From NCBI GenBank assembly GCA_028673005.1, contig CM054113.1, positions 68,417,350 to 68,481,349 of the forward strand: a stretch of 64,000 nt of DNA, in the 5' to 3' direction. Positions within the stretch are counted from its first letter, which is position 1, and each line of letters starts with the position of its first letter. This document shows positions 1-12,058 of this stretch, in pieces. Position numbers and translations under genes: made by a program. Under the pieces are notes generated by a model. That model saw only the letters and a program-made list of their open reading frames with translations. It did not search any database and was not told the origin of the DNA. This DNA comes from Tanypteryx hageni. Its lineage: Eukaryota; Arthropoda; Insecta; Odonata; Petaluridae.

Positions 1-1114
1 AAAATCCCAAGATACAGGTCTCCTTATTTTTTATGTAGAACCACCTGGTCACATTTCATCAAAATCCATGACCCGAAGGTGTAGCTTCTTCTTGTAAGTT
101 ATTTTTAATAAATGCAAGGGAATGCATAAGGCTCAAACAAATTTTTTAAATAAAATAAAGAATATGAATAACAAATGATATATATACAATGATGAAACAC
201 TAATAAAAAGATTTTACAGGGTACCAACAATCACAAAAGTTTTAAAAATGTTGTGATGCAGACAAGCGTATTCTAACAATTGTGAGAGGCTATAACAACA
301 GTTATATTATAATTTATCTTTGCGATCCAACAAATAATTATAACAACATAAAAATAGGCATTATTAATTTCCATTTTTGTTATTAGTGTTTGATAATTGT
401 AAATAATTAAAGAATAATGTGATAATCTTGTTTTTAGTGTACTTTCCAAAACATCCAAGATGACTATGTGCAAACTCTTTCGTCAATGACACCTCTTGAC
501 CTCTCAATAATTTGCTGCAATAGTTGACTTCTTTGAAGAGAAATAATTTTTCTATCTTAATTCTCTTCATAAAATCATGTCTACAAGGTTTCATAACATT
601 ATTCATAGTCTGACATCACCTTTGATTCCAAAGTCATGCATGAAAGCAGAAGTTTGAATAAAAATTGTAATTTTTAATACTTTCACGTACCCCTTTATAA
701 CTCTGGATATGCCTAACCTTTATTTTATGTGGACCGGGGTACCCGAGTATCTTTGACCCTTAAGATGCAAGTCAATTTTTGGCAGTATTTTATCAGAAAA
801 AATGTATTCTCAACCAGAAAATACAGTAATCTGTGCATGCAAATATATGAAAGTTATCTCCTCTCTCTCAAAAAAATTTCTGGTTGCACTCATGAACAAG
901 TGTCAAGTTGGAGAAGATAGCCCAACATTCATACTGCATTATAAACCTATGCACCTGCATTTATTCTGAATACCAAACAAGTGCATGATTCAACCATATC
1001 ATTATTGATACATACATACATTGTAGTTTGCAATCATCAGGGCAGATATGTAGTGAAGGCCCACTTAGGCTATATTTGACGTAATTTGATGGTGGGGGCT
1101 TCATATTTTTTATT
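1..1114. other. AT-rich stretch, no gene seen
   Basis: The stretch is AT-rich and CpG-poor. The longest open frame is 80 codons on the minus strand (364-606); it overlaps another unrelated frame and shows no family resemblance, so I do not call it. I see no RNA gene or clear repeat here. It is the left flank of the hAT-like insertion that follows. Confidence 0.6.
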
Positions 1115-1404
1115 GGTGGAAGCAGGGCCAAATTAAGGCATAGACAAAATAGGCCATGGCCTAGGGCCCCACGAGGCAGGAGCAGGGCTTCTCTAGCGTG
1201 AGAGAGTGGGGGAATCCCTATGACCTCCAGAGTGACAATTTGTTTGTCGCTCCTTGTGTTTGGTTGGTTCTAATTATTAGTAACCGCTAACCGTTAGCAG
1301 TAACTAAAGAAGAGTAATATTTTCAGATGGTCTGAATTTTTGGCAGAGCTGACATATAATGGAATCTCCGATTTTCATAAAAATTCACTATCTTATATAT
1401 TATT

Positions 1405-3624
1405 TCAGAGTATGGGTTTGTGAGAGTGCATTAAATGCTGCTTTTGCCATTGCAATCCTACTTATGATGTCCTGTGTACTACATCCATCCTGTGCTAAAA
1501 TACTGCCAAGATAATTGAAACTACTTATATGTTCCAATTTTTGGCCATCTACCATTACATTTAATTATTTATGTTCCTTTGAAACCACCATGACTTTCGT
1601 TTTTTTGGCATTGATCTTCATTCCATATTGTTGGCCAATTTTCTCTAGTCTGTCTGTCATCCTCTGAAGTTCTATCTTGTCTTTTGCTATTAATCCCTGA
1701 TCATCTGCATATTTAATGGTGGTAATACTTGCACCTCTCTTAAATCCTTTCCCTGTTGAAGGGATTGAAGTACTTTCTGTTTCTTCTCCTTCAACCCTCA
1801 CTCTAATCTTTTGATCTAAATAAAGGTTTTTAAGCAATATTTTATCTTTCCAATCTATCCCTATTTTATTTCAAATACCCAACATTTTATCCAATTTCAC
1901 TAATTCAAAAGCTTTCTCCCAATCTACAAATCAAAAGTGCCTATCCTTATTGACTTCTAGTGCTCTTTCTATCATCATCCTCATACATCCTATAGCATCT
2001 CTTGCCCCTCTTCCTCTTTAGAAACCAAACTGTTTATCTTGCTGCTCCTTTTCTATTTTTTCTTCAATTCTTTTGGTCTGGCTAGAACTTTAGCTGTATG
2101 AGAATTTAAACTCGTAGTTATTTAATCCTTACAACTTTTAGCATTGTTCTTTTTCTCCAGTAGTACAATAACAACATATAAATAATCTTCAGATCCTATG
2201 CCAGTATCATATTCTTGGTTAAAGAATTTTGTGAGTTTCTTAACTGCTTTCAATCCCAAAACCTTAAGAACTTCCACTGGTATATCATCACTCCCCACCG
2301 CCTTCCTTCTTTTCATGTCATCAATTGCTCTTTTAACTTCAAACTCAAGAATACTTGGTCCTAGCTGGTCTTTTTCCACATCCTCTTTTTCACTTTTTTC
2401 AATATTTTCTGGCTTTCCTTCTTTGTCATACAGCACCTCAATGTATTCTTTCCAGCAACTCTTTACATCGTCTGGCTCCATGACTTTTGTACCACTTTTG
2501 TTTATGATTCCTTTGCATCCTATCTTTCTTGCCTTTTTCTTGAATAGTTCCCTTGCTTTGCTATACATGAGGTCTGTTCTACAAATTCTTTCACACAGCA
2601 GTTTCCTCCCATTTCTCATTTATCCATTATTCTCTGGCTTTATCTCTTCCCCTTCTTAAAGCACTATTTAACTCCTTGTACTTTCTTTGGCCTTCTTCAG
2701 TGTTTATATTCTTCCACTTTCTCCTCTTCCATTTTTTGCAGCATGGCTGCTGTGACCCAGGGTTTTTTGTTTCTTTCACCCGTTATCTTTTCCATAACAG
2801 CAATGTTTCTATGGATCTCCACTCCTCATCTACATTGTTCCTATTTTCTTCAGCTCTCTCTTCTAATCTTTCCTCCAGCTCAGTCATGATAGCCTCATTG
2901 TTCTAAGTTCCATTTCTCATTAACTCTTATGCTTCTCTTGACTCTCTTCAGTCTACATAGTGTATTTGCCACCAAAAGGTTGTGGTCAGAATTGATATCT
3001 ACCACTGGTAGTGTTTTCACAATTTTAATGCTATTTCTAAATCTTCGATTGATTATTATGTAATCTATCTGGTATCATCTCTGGTCTCCTGGTTTTCTCC
3101 ATGTGTAAAGTCTCCGCTGGTGGTGCTTAAACCATGTATTAGTTACAATCAATCTATTTCTATGACAGAATTCCACAAGTTTCTCCACTCTTTCATTCCT
3201 ATTCCCGAGCCCATATTTTCCCACTGTGTTATCTTCCTGCCCCTTTCCGACTACACTGCCTTCCAATATCTCCGTAATCTGATCATACATTTCATCTACT
3301 TCATCATCACCAGCATTAGTTGTTGGCATATACACTTGAATTATAGGCATTTCCACTGACTCCATCAGAAATTTTACAGCTATTAATCTATCATTAACTG
3401 TCACTACTTTGCTAATTCTTTCAGCTATCTCTCTTCTCATCATTATCCCCAATTCCCTTTCCTTTTTCTATCCTTCCAAATAAATAATCTTAAATTCGTC
3501 TGAATTTATCTCGCCATTCCCACTGAACTTCACTAAGACCTACATTGTTCTCATTTCCCATTTTAAATTCTCTAGTTCCCCCCATGAATTCATAGTCCTA
3601 ATGTTCCATGTGCCTATTCTTCAT
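1405..3624 (-). pseudogene. Degenerate AP-endonuclease LINE (EN + reverse transcriptase), RTE-like
   Basis: Reading the minus strand from 3624 downwards gives a run of LINE protein broken by stops and frameshifts. An apurinic-endonuclease domain starts with RIGTWNIRTM near 3624, continues through 3452-3075 (ending YTWRKPGDQR), and then shows QIDYIII and the catalytic-type DINSDHN near 2990-3060. The reverse transcriptase follows: GPSILEFEVKRAIDDMKRRK and GSDDIPVEVLK in 2619-2122, then the FRKGRGTRDAIGCMR-type finger region in broken frame near 2020-1960, then the catalytic-core box YADD at about 1700, and a LNVMVDGQKLEHISSFNYLG-like segment near 1500. The real protein would be about 900-1000 residues; here no frame exceeds 165. 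The C-terminal end after the thumb is missing. Placement in the RTE-like/craniofacial-protein-2-like group is from resemblance only. The element lies inside the hAT-like copy. Confidence 0.88.
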
Positions 3625-3633
3625 TTCTAACTA

Positions 3634-4102
3634 CAGTGCAACCTCTATAATCAGAACTAATTAATGCAAGGGCTTGTTCAGATTAACAAGGTTCAGATTA
3701 CTAGATTCATATAAAATAACGAGGAAAAAATCTATTATGTATTAAATTTCTGTAAATAAAACACCAATTAATGTACTTACAGTTCACTAAAATGACTGTG
3801 AGAGATACAAGTTGATGGACAAGGAAATAGTACTCCACACTGGGCCGCAGCAGTAGGAATGGGCGATATCGTGCCGATATCGCCCATTCCTTTTAAAACA
3901 ATGTTTCAAAGAATCATCTATTCAGCCGCAAGATGTGTTAGTGGTGGACATCTGTGCCTGACTTTGTTATAAAATAAAAGCTTCAAATTTCGCTTTCCGA
4001 CACTCGCTTTGCTTAATCGTCACTTACCACCTGATGTTGAGAAGCAGTTCAGATTACTGGAAGTTCGGATTACCGTGAGTTCGGATTGTAGAGGTTGCAC
4101 TG
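3634..4102. mobile_element. TA-flanked MITE (Tc1/mariner or pogo type)
   Basis: The left end starts CAGTGCAACCTCTATAATC after a TA (3632-3633), and the right end is its near-perfect inverse, followed by TA (4103-4104). The first 24 positions of the two ends differ at two sites. TA duplication with CAGT ends fits the Tc1/mariner/pogo supergroup. The right end also repeats the motif ATTACGGGAAGTTCGGATT-like units near 4045-4090. At 469 bp with no transposase it is non-autonomous. It abuts the 5' end of the LINE relic at 3624. Confidence 0.75.
3855..3891. repeat. 17-bp-stem hairpin inside MITE
   Basis: A perfect inverted repeat (stem 3855-3871 with 3875-3891, 3-nt loop TGC) carries the self-complementary core GGGCGATATCG. 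It lies inside the TA-flanked MITE and could extrude as a cruciform or fold in RNA. No function is claimed. Confidence 0.85.
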
Positions 4103-4395
4103 TACTTGCTTTCTTATTAATGTTACATTTCCTCTGTGCATCCCCTAGGGTAGTCCCCTCCTGGAGATCTGATTGGGGGACTATTTTACCTCCGGAAAAT
4201 TTTACCCCAGAGAGATCCATAGAGGTATTTGCAGCTTTTCAGTCCTATCATGGGAAATATAATGAGGTAGTTTCCCTTGTTTTCCTCTCTCAGTTTAACA
4301 AGAGTGATTACCCATCTAACTGCTCAGATCTACATGATCGCCACCTACAGAGGTACTGTGCAAGCTGCACAGGGGGATGCAAAACCCCAAGACCA

Positions 4396-4437
4396 TGTTT
4401 TTGAGTGTAAGTGCAAATGCACTTACACTCAAAAACA
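4396..4437. repeat. 20-bp perfect hairpin with 2-nt loop
   Basis: The arms 4396-4415 and 4418-4437 are exact reverse complements with the loop AA. The core reads GTGTAAGTGCA then TGCACTTACAC. Such a tight loop is unlike a microRNA precursor, and it looks more like the remnant of a palindromic repeat or a replication-generated inverted duplication. Confidence 0.9.
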
Positions 4438-4969
4438 CACATGAAGAACAATGATTGATTGTAAATAAACCTGAAAGCTTAACTTTTGGAGACTTACCTT
4501 AGACTTTGAGACTTGATGTCATATAAGGAACTATTAAATGTTTTCGTATAAGTTGGGTGATTCATATCATAATTTTCATGCAAATAAAGATATAACTGTA
4601 TAGAAATGGTTATTAAAATTCATTTTTATATAATCATTTGTTCATAAATTTATCGAAAAAACTGCTGAATAATTGCGCAGGTCTCAGTTAGTTGGGTGTA
4701 TTTGGAGGTCCCAATAAGAAATATGATACTTTCAATTGTTGGAAATTAATATTTACAGATATATTCAACATTAAATCATTTAATTTAATTGTACTCACTG
4801 TCCAGTCAAAATTTGGGTCGTTAACAGTGAAAACAGCCATACAACAAACAAGACTGATTTTCAAGTATAAATGACACTCGTAAACTGTTTAACAGGTTAA
4901 AGAAACCTTTCAAAGAATAGCAGAGTTTATCAATAATGAGTTCAGGCTCAACCCTGTGGAATTTACTCA

Positions 4970-5052
4970 TCATGAAAAAAGAACTTAGTTACTTCCACAA
5001 ATTTAATTTTAAGATTAAATTTATGGAAGTGACTAAGTTCTTTTTTTCATGA
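4970..5052. repeat. Long hairpin, about 38-bp stem
   Basis: The left arm 4970-5007 and right arm 5014-5052 are reverse complements apart from one extra T and two or three substitutions; the loop is TTTAAG. The arms contain GAACTTAGT and ACTTCC, paired to GGAAGTGACTAAGTTC. A short direct repeat (GAATAGCARAGTTT) occurs before the hairpin at 4914 and again at 5051, as if a target had been duplicated or the hairpin had arisen by template switching. It lies inside the hAT-like element. Confidence 0.85.
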
Positions 5053-5268
5053 ATAGCAAAGTTTGTTATACCAAGAACACCATTTTTTGTTTTGTATATA
5101 TTTTTTATAATATTAACAATAAATGTTTTACAAAGTCGTTTTAGCATTACATAAATAAGAAAGTACCTAATTCACCCCTTCTCCACCCCACATTTTTGAT
5201 GCACTGGGGCCCCGCACTGAACCCTGGTCTAGGGCCCTGTGAACTCTTAATCCGGGTCTGGGTGGAAG

Positions 5269-7096
5269 GCCCCTATATTTTCCACCACCCTACTGTATTG
5301 TGGATCAAGTGGGTAACAGGATTTATAAAATGTTAAGGTTTTTACTTATCAGTTGCTTGAACCATTTGGTGCTTTTTTCTTTGAACACGAGGAATACCTG
5401 TTGGCTCCATGCCTGATGTTAATATTACTTTCTTCCAAGAATAGAATTTCTTTGATATAGTTGCATTCTTAGAGAGTTAATTATTCGTTTTAATTATTAT
5501 TTTGTGTAATTCATTAGATGTTTCATTTAATTGCAGGTATCACGACAAGAAATACAAGGTATTCCTGCAAATGGTTCAAAATCAGAGAGAATATAAAGCA
5601 TTAATGTGTAGTTGACTTATCAAAACTTTTATTTTAATAATGGAATCTCATTAATGGATATCATATCAATAAAAATTGCAGCACAAAATAAATTACTTTT
5701 CAGAGATTTTTTAAAATGCCCATGCTTGTTGATCATGATTAGCACAATTCACTTTCAATTACAGTGATTTTTTATTTCTCAATCTTCACTAATCAAAGTC
5801 TGTTTTATTGTGGTGGATAAATCACTGTGATATTATTTTATAATCAACTGAAAATGTATAAGTAAAAAAATATTTGGTGTGGTCTATTGTTATATTTTTA
5901 TTAATGGTTAAATAAAATGGTTTATGGTTCTTTTGGAGTTCAGTTTTCATTTAAAATTATTTCATCTGATGACAATTTGTGATATTCTATTTCTGTCCTG
6001 ACCTTTCTTCCTTCAATTAAATATATTCCTTTCATGACGTTACCTTTCCATTCCTTGGCTCCTACTCATGCCATGAAGATCATCACTGCCCCAATGCCTT
6101 CCCTGCTTAAAAATAATATGCAAATACACTACTAGAAATAAATGGTCATCATCAAACTCTCAAATAAATTTCACTTCTGAAAAAGAGCAATGTGGTTTTT
6201 ATTTAGTGACAAATGTTGTTCCTTAATTTATTTTGATGTTTGCTTTTACTATGTGGTCAGTTTTGTTAGAAGACTTTTAAAATTATCAAATAAGAATCAT
6301 CAATAAAATTTAAGAGAAAACATTTTTTAGTAAGTTGCTCATCAAGATTTTTTAGAAAAATAATTCGAATGATATCACAAACAATGATTTTGTTTTCTGT
6401 TATGGGTATTAATTTGATTCATTGGTAGTTCTGGCATCAGGGCTGTTGGAGATTTATAGATAAAATACAAAGTTGGTTGATTGGTTTAAACGGTGGAATG
6501 ATACCAGCAGAAGAGAAAGTGGATAAGCTGGGTGAATATATTTTTCTTGCTTTTTATTAACAGTATGAAAATGTTTGATATTGGATGTATATTAGAGCTT
6601 TTGTCCTTTTTATTGTTTCACTTGCAGTGAATCATCACTGTATGCTGCATTACCTCCTTAAATTTCAACATTTGTTATATTTATATAATATTGCTTGCTA
6701 TAAACTAATGCTGAAGTTGAATATGTGAAATGGCTTTTTCTATAACCTTCTAGCTATAATATTTAAATAAAAATTGAATGTACCAGTAAGGTCAGCATTC
6801 AATACATATATGGTTGTGGATTGGAGAAAAGGTTGAAGAATGTTTCAAATTCTGTCCATGGCAAAATAAAAGTATGACTTTTAATACTATTTGTTTTGAT
6901 GAGTCATTAATAGTGACAATATGTTTTTAAATTTATCCACCTTGGATAATGCTTTAATCTTGTTTCAAGATGTGCGAAATATATGCTGTATACTTCTATA
7001 GAAGGGAGAATTATAACAATTTTTTGTCAGTATTCCACTATATAAATAATATTAATATACAAGGACGAGATGTTGTTGAATTCCATAATATGATTG
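5269..7096. other. AT-rich stretch, no gene seen
   Basis: I see no supportable gene. A weak inverted similarity joins TTGAACCATTTG near 5353 with its complement near 5570, and AGGAATACCTG near 5391 with AGGTATTCCT near 5557. It may be a decayed inverted-repeat element, but the match is too broken to call. Confidence 0.5.
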
Positions 7097-7276
7097 AAAT
7101 GTGGCATTGTTAAAATTAAAACAACACATTTAATAACACTTCGACTTACTCTACATAACAACGGCTGGTTTGGATGATGATAGTGATTATTCATCAAAAT
7201 CAGCCATTGTTATCAAGTTATGTAGTAAGTGGAAGTGTTATTACATGTGCTGTTTTTAATTTTAACTACCACATTT
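7097..7276. mobile_element. Fold-back MITE with long terminal inverted repeats
   Basis: About 70 bases at the left (7097-7166) are the inverse of the right side (7197-7276). Both arms carry GTTAAAATTAAAA, TAATAACACTTC, ACTTACT, ACATAAC and an AACAAYGGCTG-like inner end, with small indels between them. The 180-bp length, absence of coding sequence and near-complete self-complementarity fit a fold-back MITE. I could not identify a clean target duplication, so the superfamily is unknown. Confidence 0.7.
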
Positions 7277-8590
7277 TATCCAGAATAGATAATGTTGTGG
7301 GTAATTGAAGATTTTCCCTTGATCAGTTCTTAAGTGGTGTCTTTCATGTTCTTAAGATATTTGCATATGAAACTAGTGCCATTCTTTTTAAACTTGTTTT
7401 GCTGAAATTTTTATTTGAATTTATTTTTACGCATTAACTCGATTTTTACACGAAGAATTAAAATGAATGCTTCAAAATTATTCTGCTTCTCGAAGGGCCA
7501 TGAAGAAAATGCCTTGACCAATTCCACATTTGTGATAAGAAAATTAACATGCATTTATATTGCCTGGCAGAGAATAGTTCTTCATGCAGAGAAGAATGTG
7601 GTAAATATTTTTTAAATGAGAAAATAAATTTAAAAACTTATACAAAGAAATATGACAAATGATGTATGGTCAATAGATTTAATTTTTAATGGCATCTTAT
7701 TTACCTGTTGGAGCAGATGGAGAATTAAATGAGGCTTATATTCGGGTAAAAAAGCAATTGTTGGCATACGTACTGCATAGGGAGGTCAGTTCGGAATAGT
7801 TGCTGAAATGTAGAAAATTGAAAGGAATCTGAAAATATCATTTAAACTTTCAACGTTGATGTTCCTTATGCATAACTGCGTTAGTATTTTCCGCGTTTTT
7901 ACTAATGCTGTCTCCTAATAAAAACAATTTTGATCATAATCGTAGCGCAACCTAGTCTCAAATGTTAAATAAGTAATAAAAAGAAGCATATATCTAACGG
8001 TACAAATTTTTAGAATACTCGTGCATAATTTCAAAAGCCGCATATCAATATCGGTATATAAAAGGATAAATGAACTTAAGAAAACCTAGACGTTAGTAAA
8101 CTCAAGAAGCAAAAATCTGCTTGAAAATAGCTAAAAAGATACTCTGTAAGTATTAGAAAAACCGATAAAATTCTGCTTCTTCCACAATAAGAACAGCGCG
8201 AGAAATACACTACATTAATGACTAATTTCAAAACAAAACTTTTTGGAATAATTTTCTCACTTATAATTTTCACCAATGCACGAACTAAAGTACACATACC
8301 TAAGTTTTCCTAAAGCTTTTTGTTTTTAGAAACATTGATAATTTAACCCTTACTACAAAATATAATAATCAGTGACAATAAATTAAGCGCCTTTAAAAAG
8401 AATTCCAAACCTACGCAATTTCCTACTAAGTAAGACATGATCAGTAAATATTACACTATTCTACAACTACGTGTTTTAGAATAAAGCATTAGGTTAAATG
8501 TAAGTTAAAATTTACGAAAGTAAAAAATATTCATAATAAAGTAATATAAAAGATTATCTTTTCATATAATCCTGAAATGTTGGTTAAGTA
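7277..8590. other. AT-rich stretch, no gene seen
   Basis: I see no gene. A faint inverted similarity (CTTAAGAAAACCTAG near 8073 against the complement near 8300-8312) may mark another old MITE but is not strong enough to annotate. Confidence 0.5.
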
Positions 8591-9879
8591 GTTCGTCATT
8601 ACACCGTGACGAACGCTACGTTCTACCCACCAACTGAGAGTGCTGCTCGTGCGCAGTTACTTGGAGGCAGACGATGCAAAATAAATCGAAGCAGACTGCA
8701 GTCTGAGAAGGGCCTATGTTTGAATTTATATTTTGGCTCTCCGTGGGCTTATACTTGAAGGATTTTCGAAGATTCTTGTTTCGTATGTTGGTGGAACTTC
8801 AGATTTTCAGCAGCGTTTAAGAAATAACCATATGGTGGTGAGTACTTGATTATTTTGTACTTCAATTCCGAGAAGCTATGTATGTTTTGACAACGGAGTT
8901 TCAGCCATCTTGGCTGTGTACATGTTATTTAATTATCGACTAAGATCAATTTAACTTTAATGAAGGACGTGGTAGGTTTGTTTTTTTATGCCTTAGTAAT
9001 AGGTTGGTGGAGTGTAACTATTGGTAAACTGATATTTTGTTTTAGTTGACAACTTCCTTCGCCGAGATGGTTGCTTTACATCCGTATCGGTAAATTTCGG
9101 ATTTTTTGGTCAAATTTCACATTTAATATTTGTTCGTGTATTGTTTGAGTATATTTTAAATAACTGCATGTAGGAAAGCATCGTGCGATTAATTTATAGC
9201 TATATTTTGTGAACTGCGTTTGATAGGCAGGGATCGCTACTCTCCGAATGGCTTTGTTTTCACTCGTCAGCTGTGGGGCCAGTGCTGCCATGTGTTACTT
9301 TGAATGTCGCACAACAAAGCTCCGATGGGGTTCTGCGAGATTGCGCAAACACGGACTGTTGTCAGCATATGAAATCCAGCTGATCATGGACAAGAATTTT
9401 GTATACTGTGCTCGGACAGAAATATCGCCTCAATGTATGAGAATAATATTATATTTGGCTTACACAGCTTGCTCACGTACGTGTTGACCTTCATGCCTGG
9501 GTGTATTGATCCACCCTGGATTCATGGAATGGTTGCAATTTAGGGTATATCTAAGTGTCAATTAATTAAGAATTATTTTATTCCGATCATTTTAAAATTT
9601 TAATTTAATAAATATTTCCTCGTAACTTGGAAACTCGGAGTTGTATTTGGTAACTATTTGTGTATACACGATGCGAATCTAAAACATCTTGTTCGTCAAC
9701 GGAATGCGATGCAATTGGTGAAAATGTTGTTTTCTGTGTTTTTCTTTCTTGTGATTTAGTTTTCCGTTCTCCTGGTTGTGTTCTTTCGTGTTGCGAATTG
9801 TCTAGCACATTTCAATTTGCTTGTCAATAAGTTATATTTCATAAAAATTGAATTTATTTTACTGGATTGTAAGTCCGGT
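8591..9879. other. Composition boundary; possible but unproven transcription start region
   Basis: CpG dinucleotides become common from about 8600 onward after a nearly CpG-free 8.6 kb. A perfect 14-bp palindrome (CAGACTGCAGTCTG) lies at 8692-8705. The string GGTGGTGAGTACTTG near 8834 resembles a splice donor. No open frame of interest is present. A non-coding first exon is possible but is inference from composition alone. Confidence 0.3.
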
Positions 9880-10540
9880 ATTTAGATTAATGTCGCGGTG
9901 CTTAATGGATGGATTAAATATCAACCAGTGTGTCGCTATCTTTCTTCCTGCGTTTTCTCCCGAGTATTTTCCTTGTTTGCCTCTCATTTCTTCTCCATTT
10001 TCCTCGTTCGTTTTCCTTGGAACTCTTCACCATACTTCCTCTGGCTCTTTCCCTTTGCTTCAAGCGAAGTAAATATATACGCCCCTTAGTAACTCCTATA
10101 TCCCCTTGTTACTTCTCCCGTCATTCTTTTCCTCTCTCCCGCTTCTCCGTACAATCCTGGGGTTGGAAACCGGAATCGGCTGCGGCTGAGACTGCAAGCA
10201 GTTGGCTTCTGCCCTCCTGTCCCTCCAGATATCCGCTACATGAGAGGACGGAGAGATACAACACACTGCGACCACTTCCCTCATTCTTCCTTTCGCTCTC
10301 TACATCCTACTCACTTTACTCCTCTCCAACCTCTCTCATGCCTCACATCCTTTGCTTTACTTTCCATTCTCTCTCTTTCCTACCACTCCCTCACGAATAC
10401 CTATCTTTCGTTCTGCTCCCCAAGCCTATCATCTATAATTCTCTTCCTGATACATTAATTTTTTTCTTCTCTTTACCTATTATATTCCTCCTTTCCCCTC
10501 TATCAATCTCTCAGCTGAGCTACTCCGCTAGCGGCTAATA
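9880..10540. repeat. Pyrimidine-rich (C/T) stretch
   Basis: The plus strand is strongly C/T-biased from about 9940 to 10515, with many short CTTCC and CTCTC runs and no fixed unit. Open frames of up to 202 codons on the plus strand consist of Ser, Phe, Leu and Pro and reflect the bias, not a gene. Confidence 0.6.
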
Positions 10541-11955
10541 TCAACTACGTGGGAGAACGGTTTACCTTTGATGAATGCAATCGGAAATAGAACAAATGCT
10601 TTAAGAGTAGCAGTGCTGGAGAATGGATCGATAGTTCGACTCTACTACCTTGGCAAGGTACTTTTCTTTACCAGTCCACGTTATTCGATTGAGAAATCAA
10701 GCCATAGATTAATGGATTCTGTTATAATGTAAACGGGTTTCCGAGTTCGCCTCGGCAAAATTCTTTCCGATCCAGACTTCTTCGTTTTGTTGGAATCAAG
10801 TTTTGTGTAGTGACGAATTTCCCGAAGTAAGTGGAACTATTGAGTCTTTTTGTGATAACAATTTAGGGGTTATTTACAGGCGAATATGAGGACGAGTTTG
10901 TTTTGAAACGAGAGCGATTCAAATACTGTTGATAGCTGAAGAAATTGCCCTCAAGGGCATCAGTCAACTTAAGTGTGATATAATCCTTTCCGTACATAAT
11001 TTAGATATGCCTTATATGGGGATTTTGTAAATTTGGCTCTGACGACTTATTGAAATGTGTTCTTAAGAGTTTATTTTCATCATTTAAGGAGTTGACCTCA
11101 TCCTCGGTAGAATTCCTTTTTCCAGCTCAACACGCCTTACTGTTTTCGTTTGATGTGCATTTGATCATCAAATTTGTGGCGAAACGGTATCCTTATTAAT
11201 ATTTTAAGATAAACCGACAACATCGAGTTTTATCTTCCATTAAAACATGGCCTATTTTCGGCTTCATTGTCTTATAACTTCCTCGGTTTTATCGGTGGGT
11301 TTTTTACTGCAAGTCAAACAAAGCTTCTCATTTCCTTGTTATTGCATCGTTTTGCTCGCACGCTTTGTGTTGAACGATCGCTGTGTGTACCCTTCACGCT
11401 GTTTCCACCTACAAAATAGCTCCACATTCTAGCCCTGCATTGCTCATTCCTCCATTCAAAAATGTTGGCAACTGACCCAGGTCAGGGTCACAGCTGCTTC
11501 TCCTCCCTCTGCTGCCCGGAAAGCAGCTTGCATATAACGCTTGCTGCTTGCCCCCACACTGCTCTTTTCTTTCCTCCCACTCTTCCCTCCCTCCTTCCCC
11601 CTCCAACCGCTTTTCGTCTTCGCGTGTGGCCCTAGGCAACGTTGTCATATAATCCATGCAGTTATTGTGGAAGAGTAATGTTTCATTCGATTGCATGGCA
11701 TTTAATTATTTTTCGCCTTTGGAGTAGAGGAACGCTCTCATTTATATCGGATAAAGGGAGGCGGGGAATTTGTTATTTAACCGTGATGTTTTTCAACTTA
11801 CAACTTTTCCAATTCGCATTCATTTTTTAGATGCATACGAGCGTATTTATTTTATCAAACGTTAATATCTTCAGAGGGTCGTGTAATGTTTCGTTTGATG
11901 TCGAATCTTGGCGCACATTCCGAGGAAAATAGTTATGTAAATAAAAAAAATATTT

Positions 11956-11957
<2 letters not shown>
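10541..11957. other. Unique sequence, no gene seen
   Basis: Mixed composition. There is a C/T-rich patch at about 11560-11625 and otherwise no repeat structure or family resemblance that I can see. Confidence 0.5.
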
Positions 11958-12045
<88 letters not shown>

Positions 12046-12058
12046 TACACATATATAC
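11958..12058. repeat. Compound microsatellite (CA)n(TA)n(CA)n
   Basis: About 16 CA units (11958-11990) run into about 20 AT units (11991-12030) and then into AC units (12031-12050) with an interrupted tail. Short open frames across it encode only His-Thr or Tyr-Ile repeats and are not genes. Confidence 0.97.

Larger units (their letters stand above)
1115..5268. mobile_element. hAT-like element with nested insertions and perfect 8-bp TSD
   Basis: The sequence GGTGGAAG occurs at 1115-1122 and again at 5261-5268, directly outside two imperfect inverted termini. The left end reads CAGGGCCAAATTAAGGC and the right end, read on the minus strand, CAGACCCGGATTAAGAG. Both ends continue into GGGCCC-rich sequence (CCTAGGGCCCC on the left, GGGGCCCCGCA on the right). 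An 8-bp duplication with CAGGG-type ends is the signature of the hAT superfamily. No hAT transposase is recognisable inside, so this is a non-autonomous or gutted copy. The interior holds a minus-strand LINE relic (about 1405-3624), a TA-flanked MITE (3634-4102) and two long hairpins (4396-4437, 4970-5052), so much of the 4138-bp length is later insertion. Superfamily placement is well supported by the ends; the order of insertion is inferred. Confidence 0.8.

Noticed and set aside
4264..4275. GAGGTAGT, as in the let-7 seed
   Set aside because: The following bases do not match let-7 and there is no precursor hairpin around it.
5340..5600. Inverted-repeat element at TTGAACCATTTG
   Set aside because: Only two short blocks match, separated by unequal insertions; chance or extreme decay cannot be told apart.
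8073..8312. MITE with about 28-base ends
   Set aside because: Matches between the proposed arms are about 60 percent with no target duplication.
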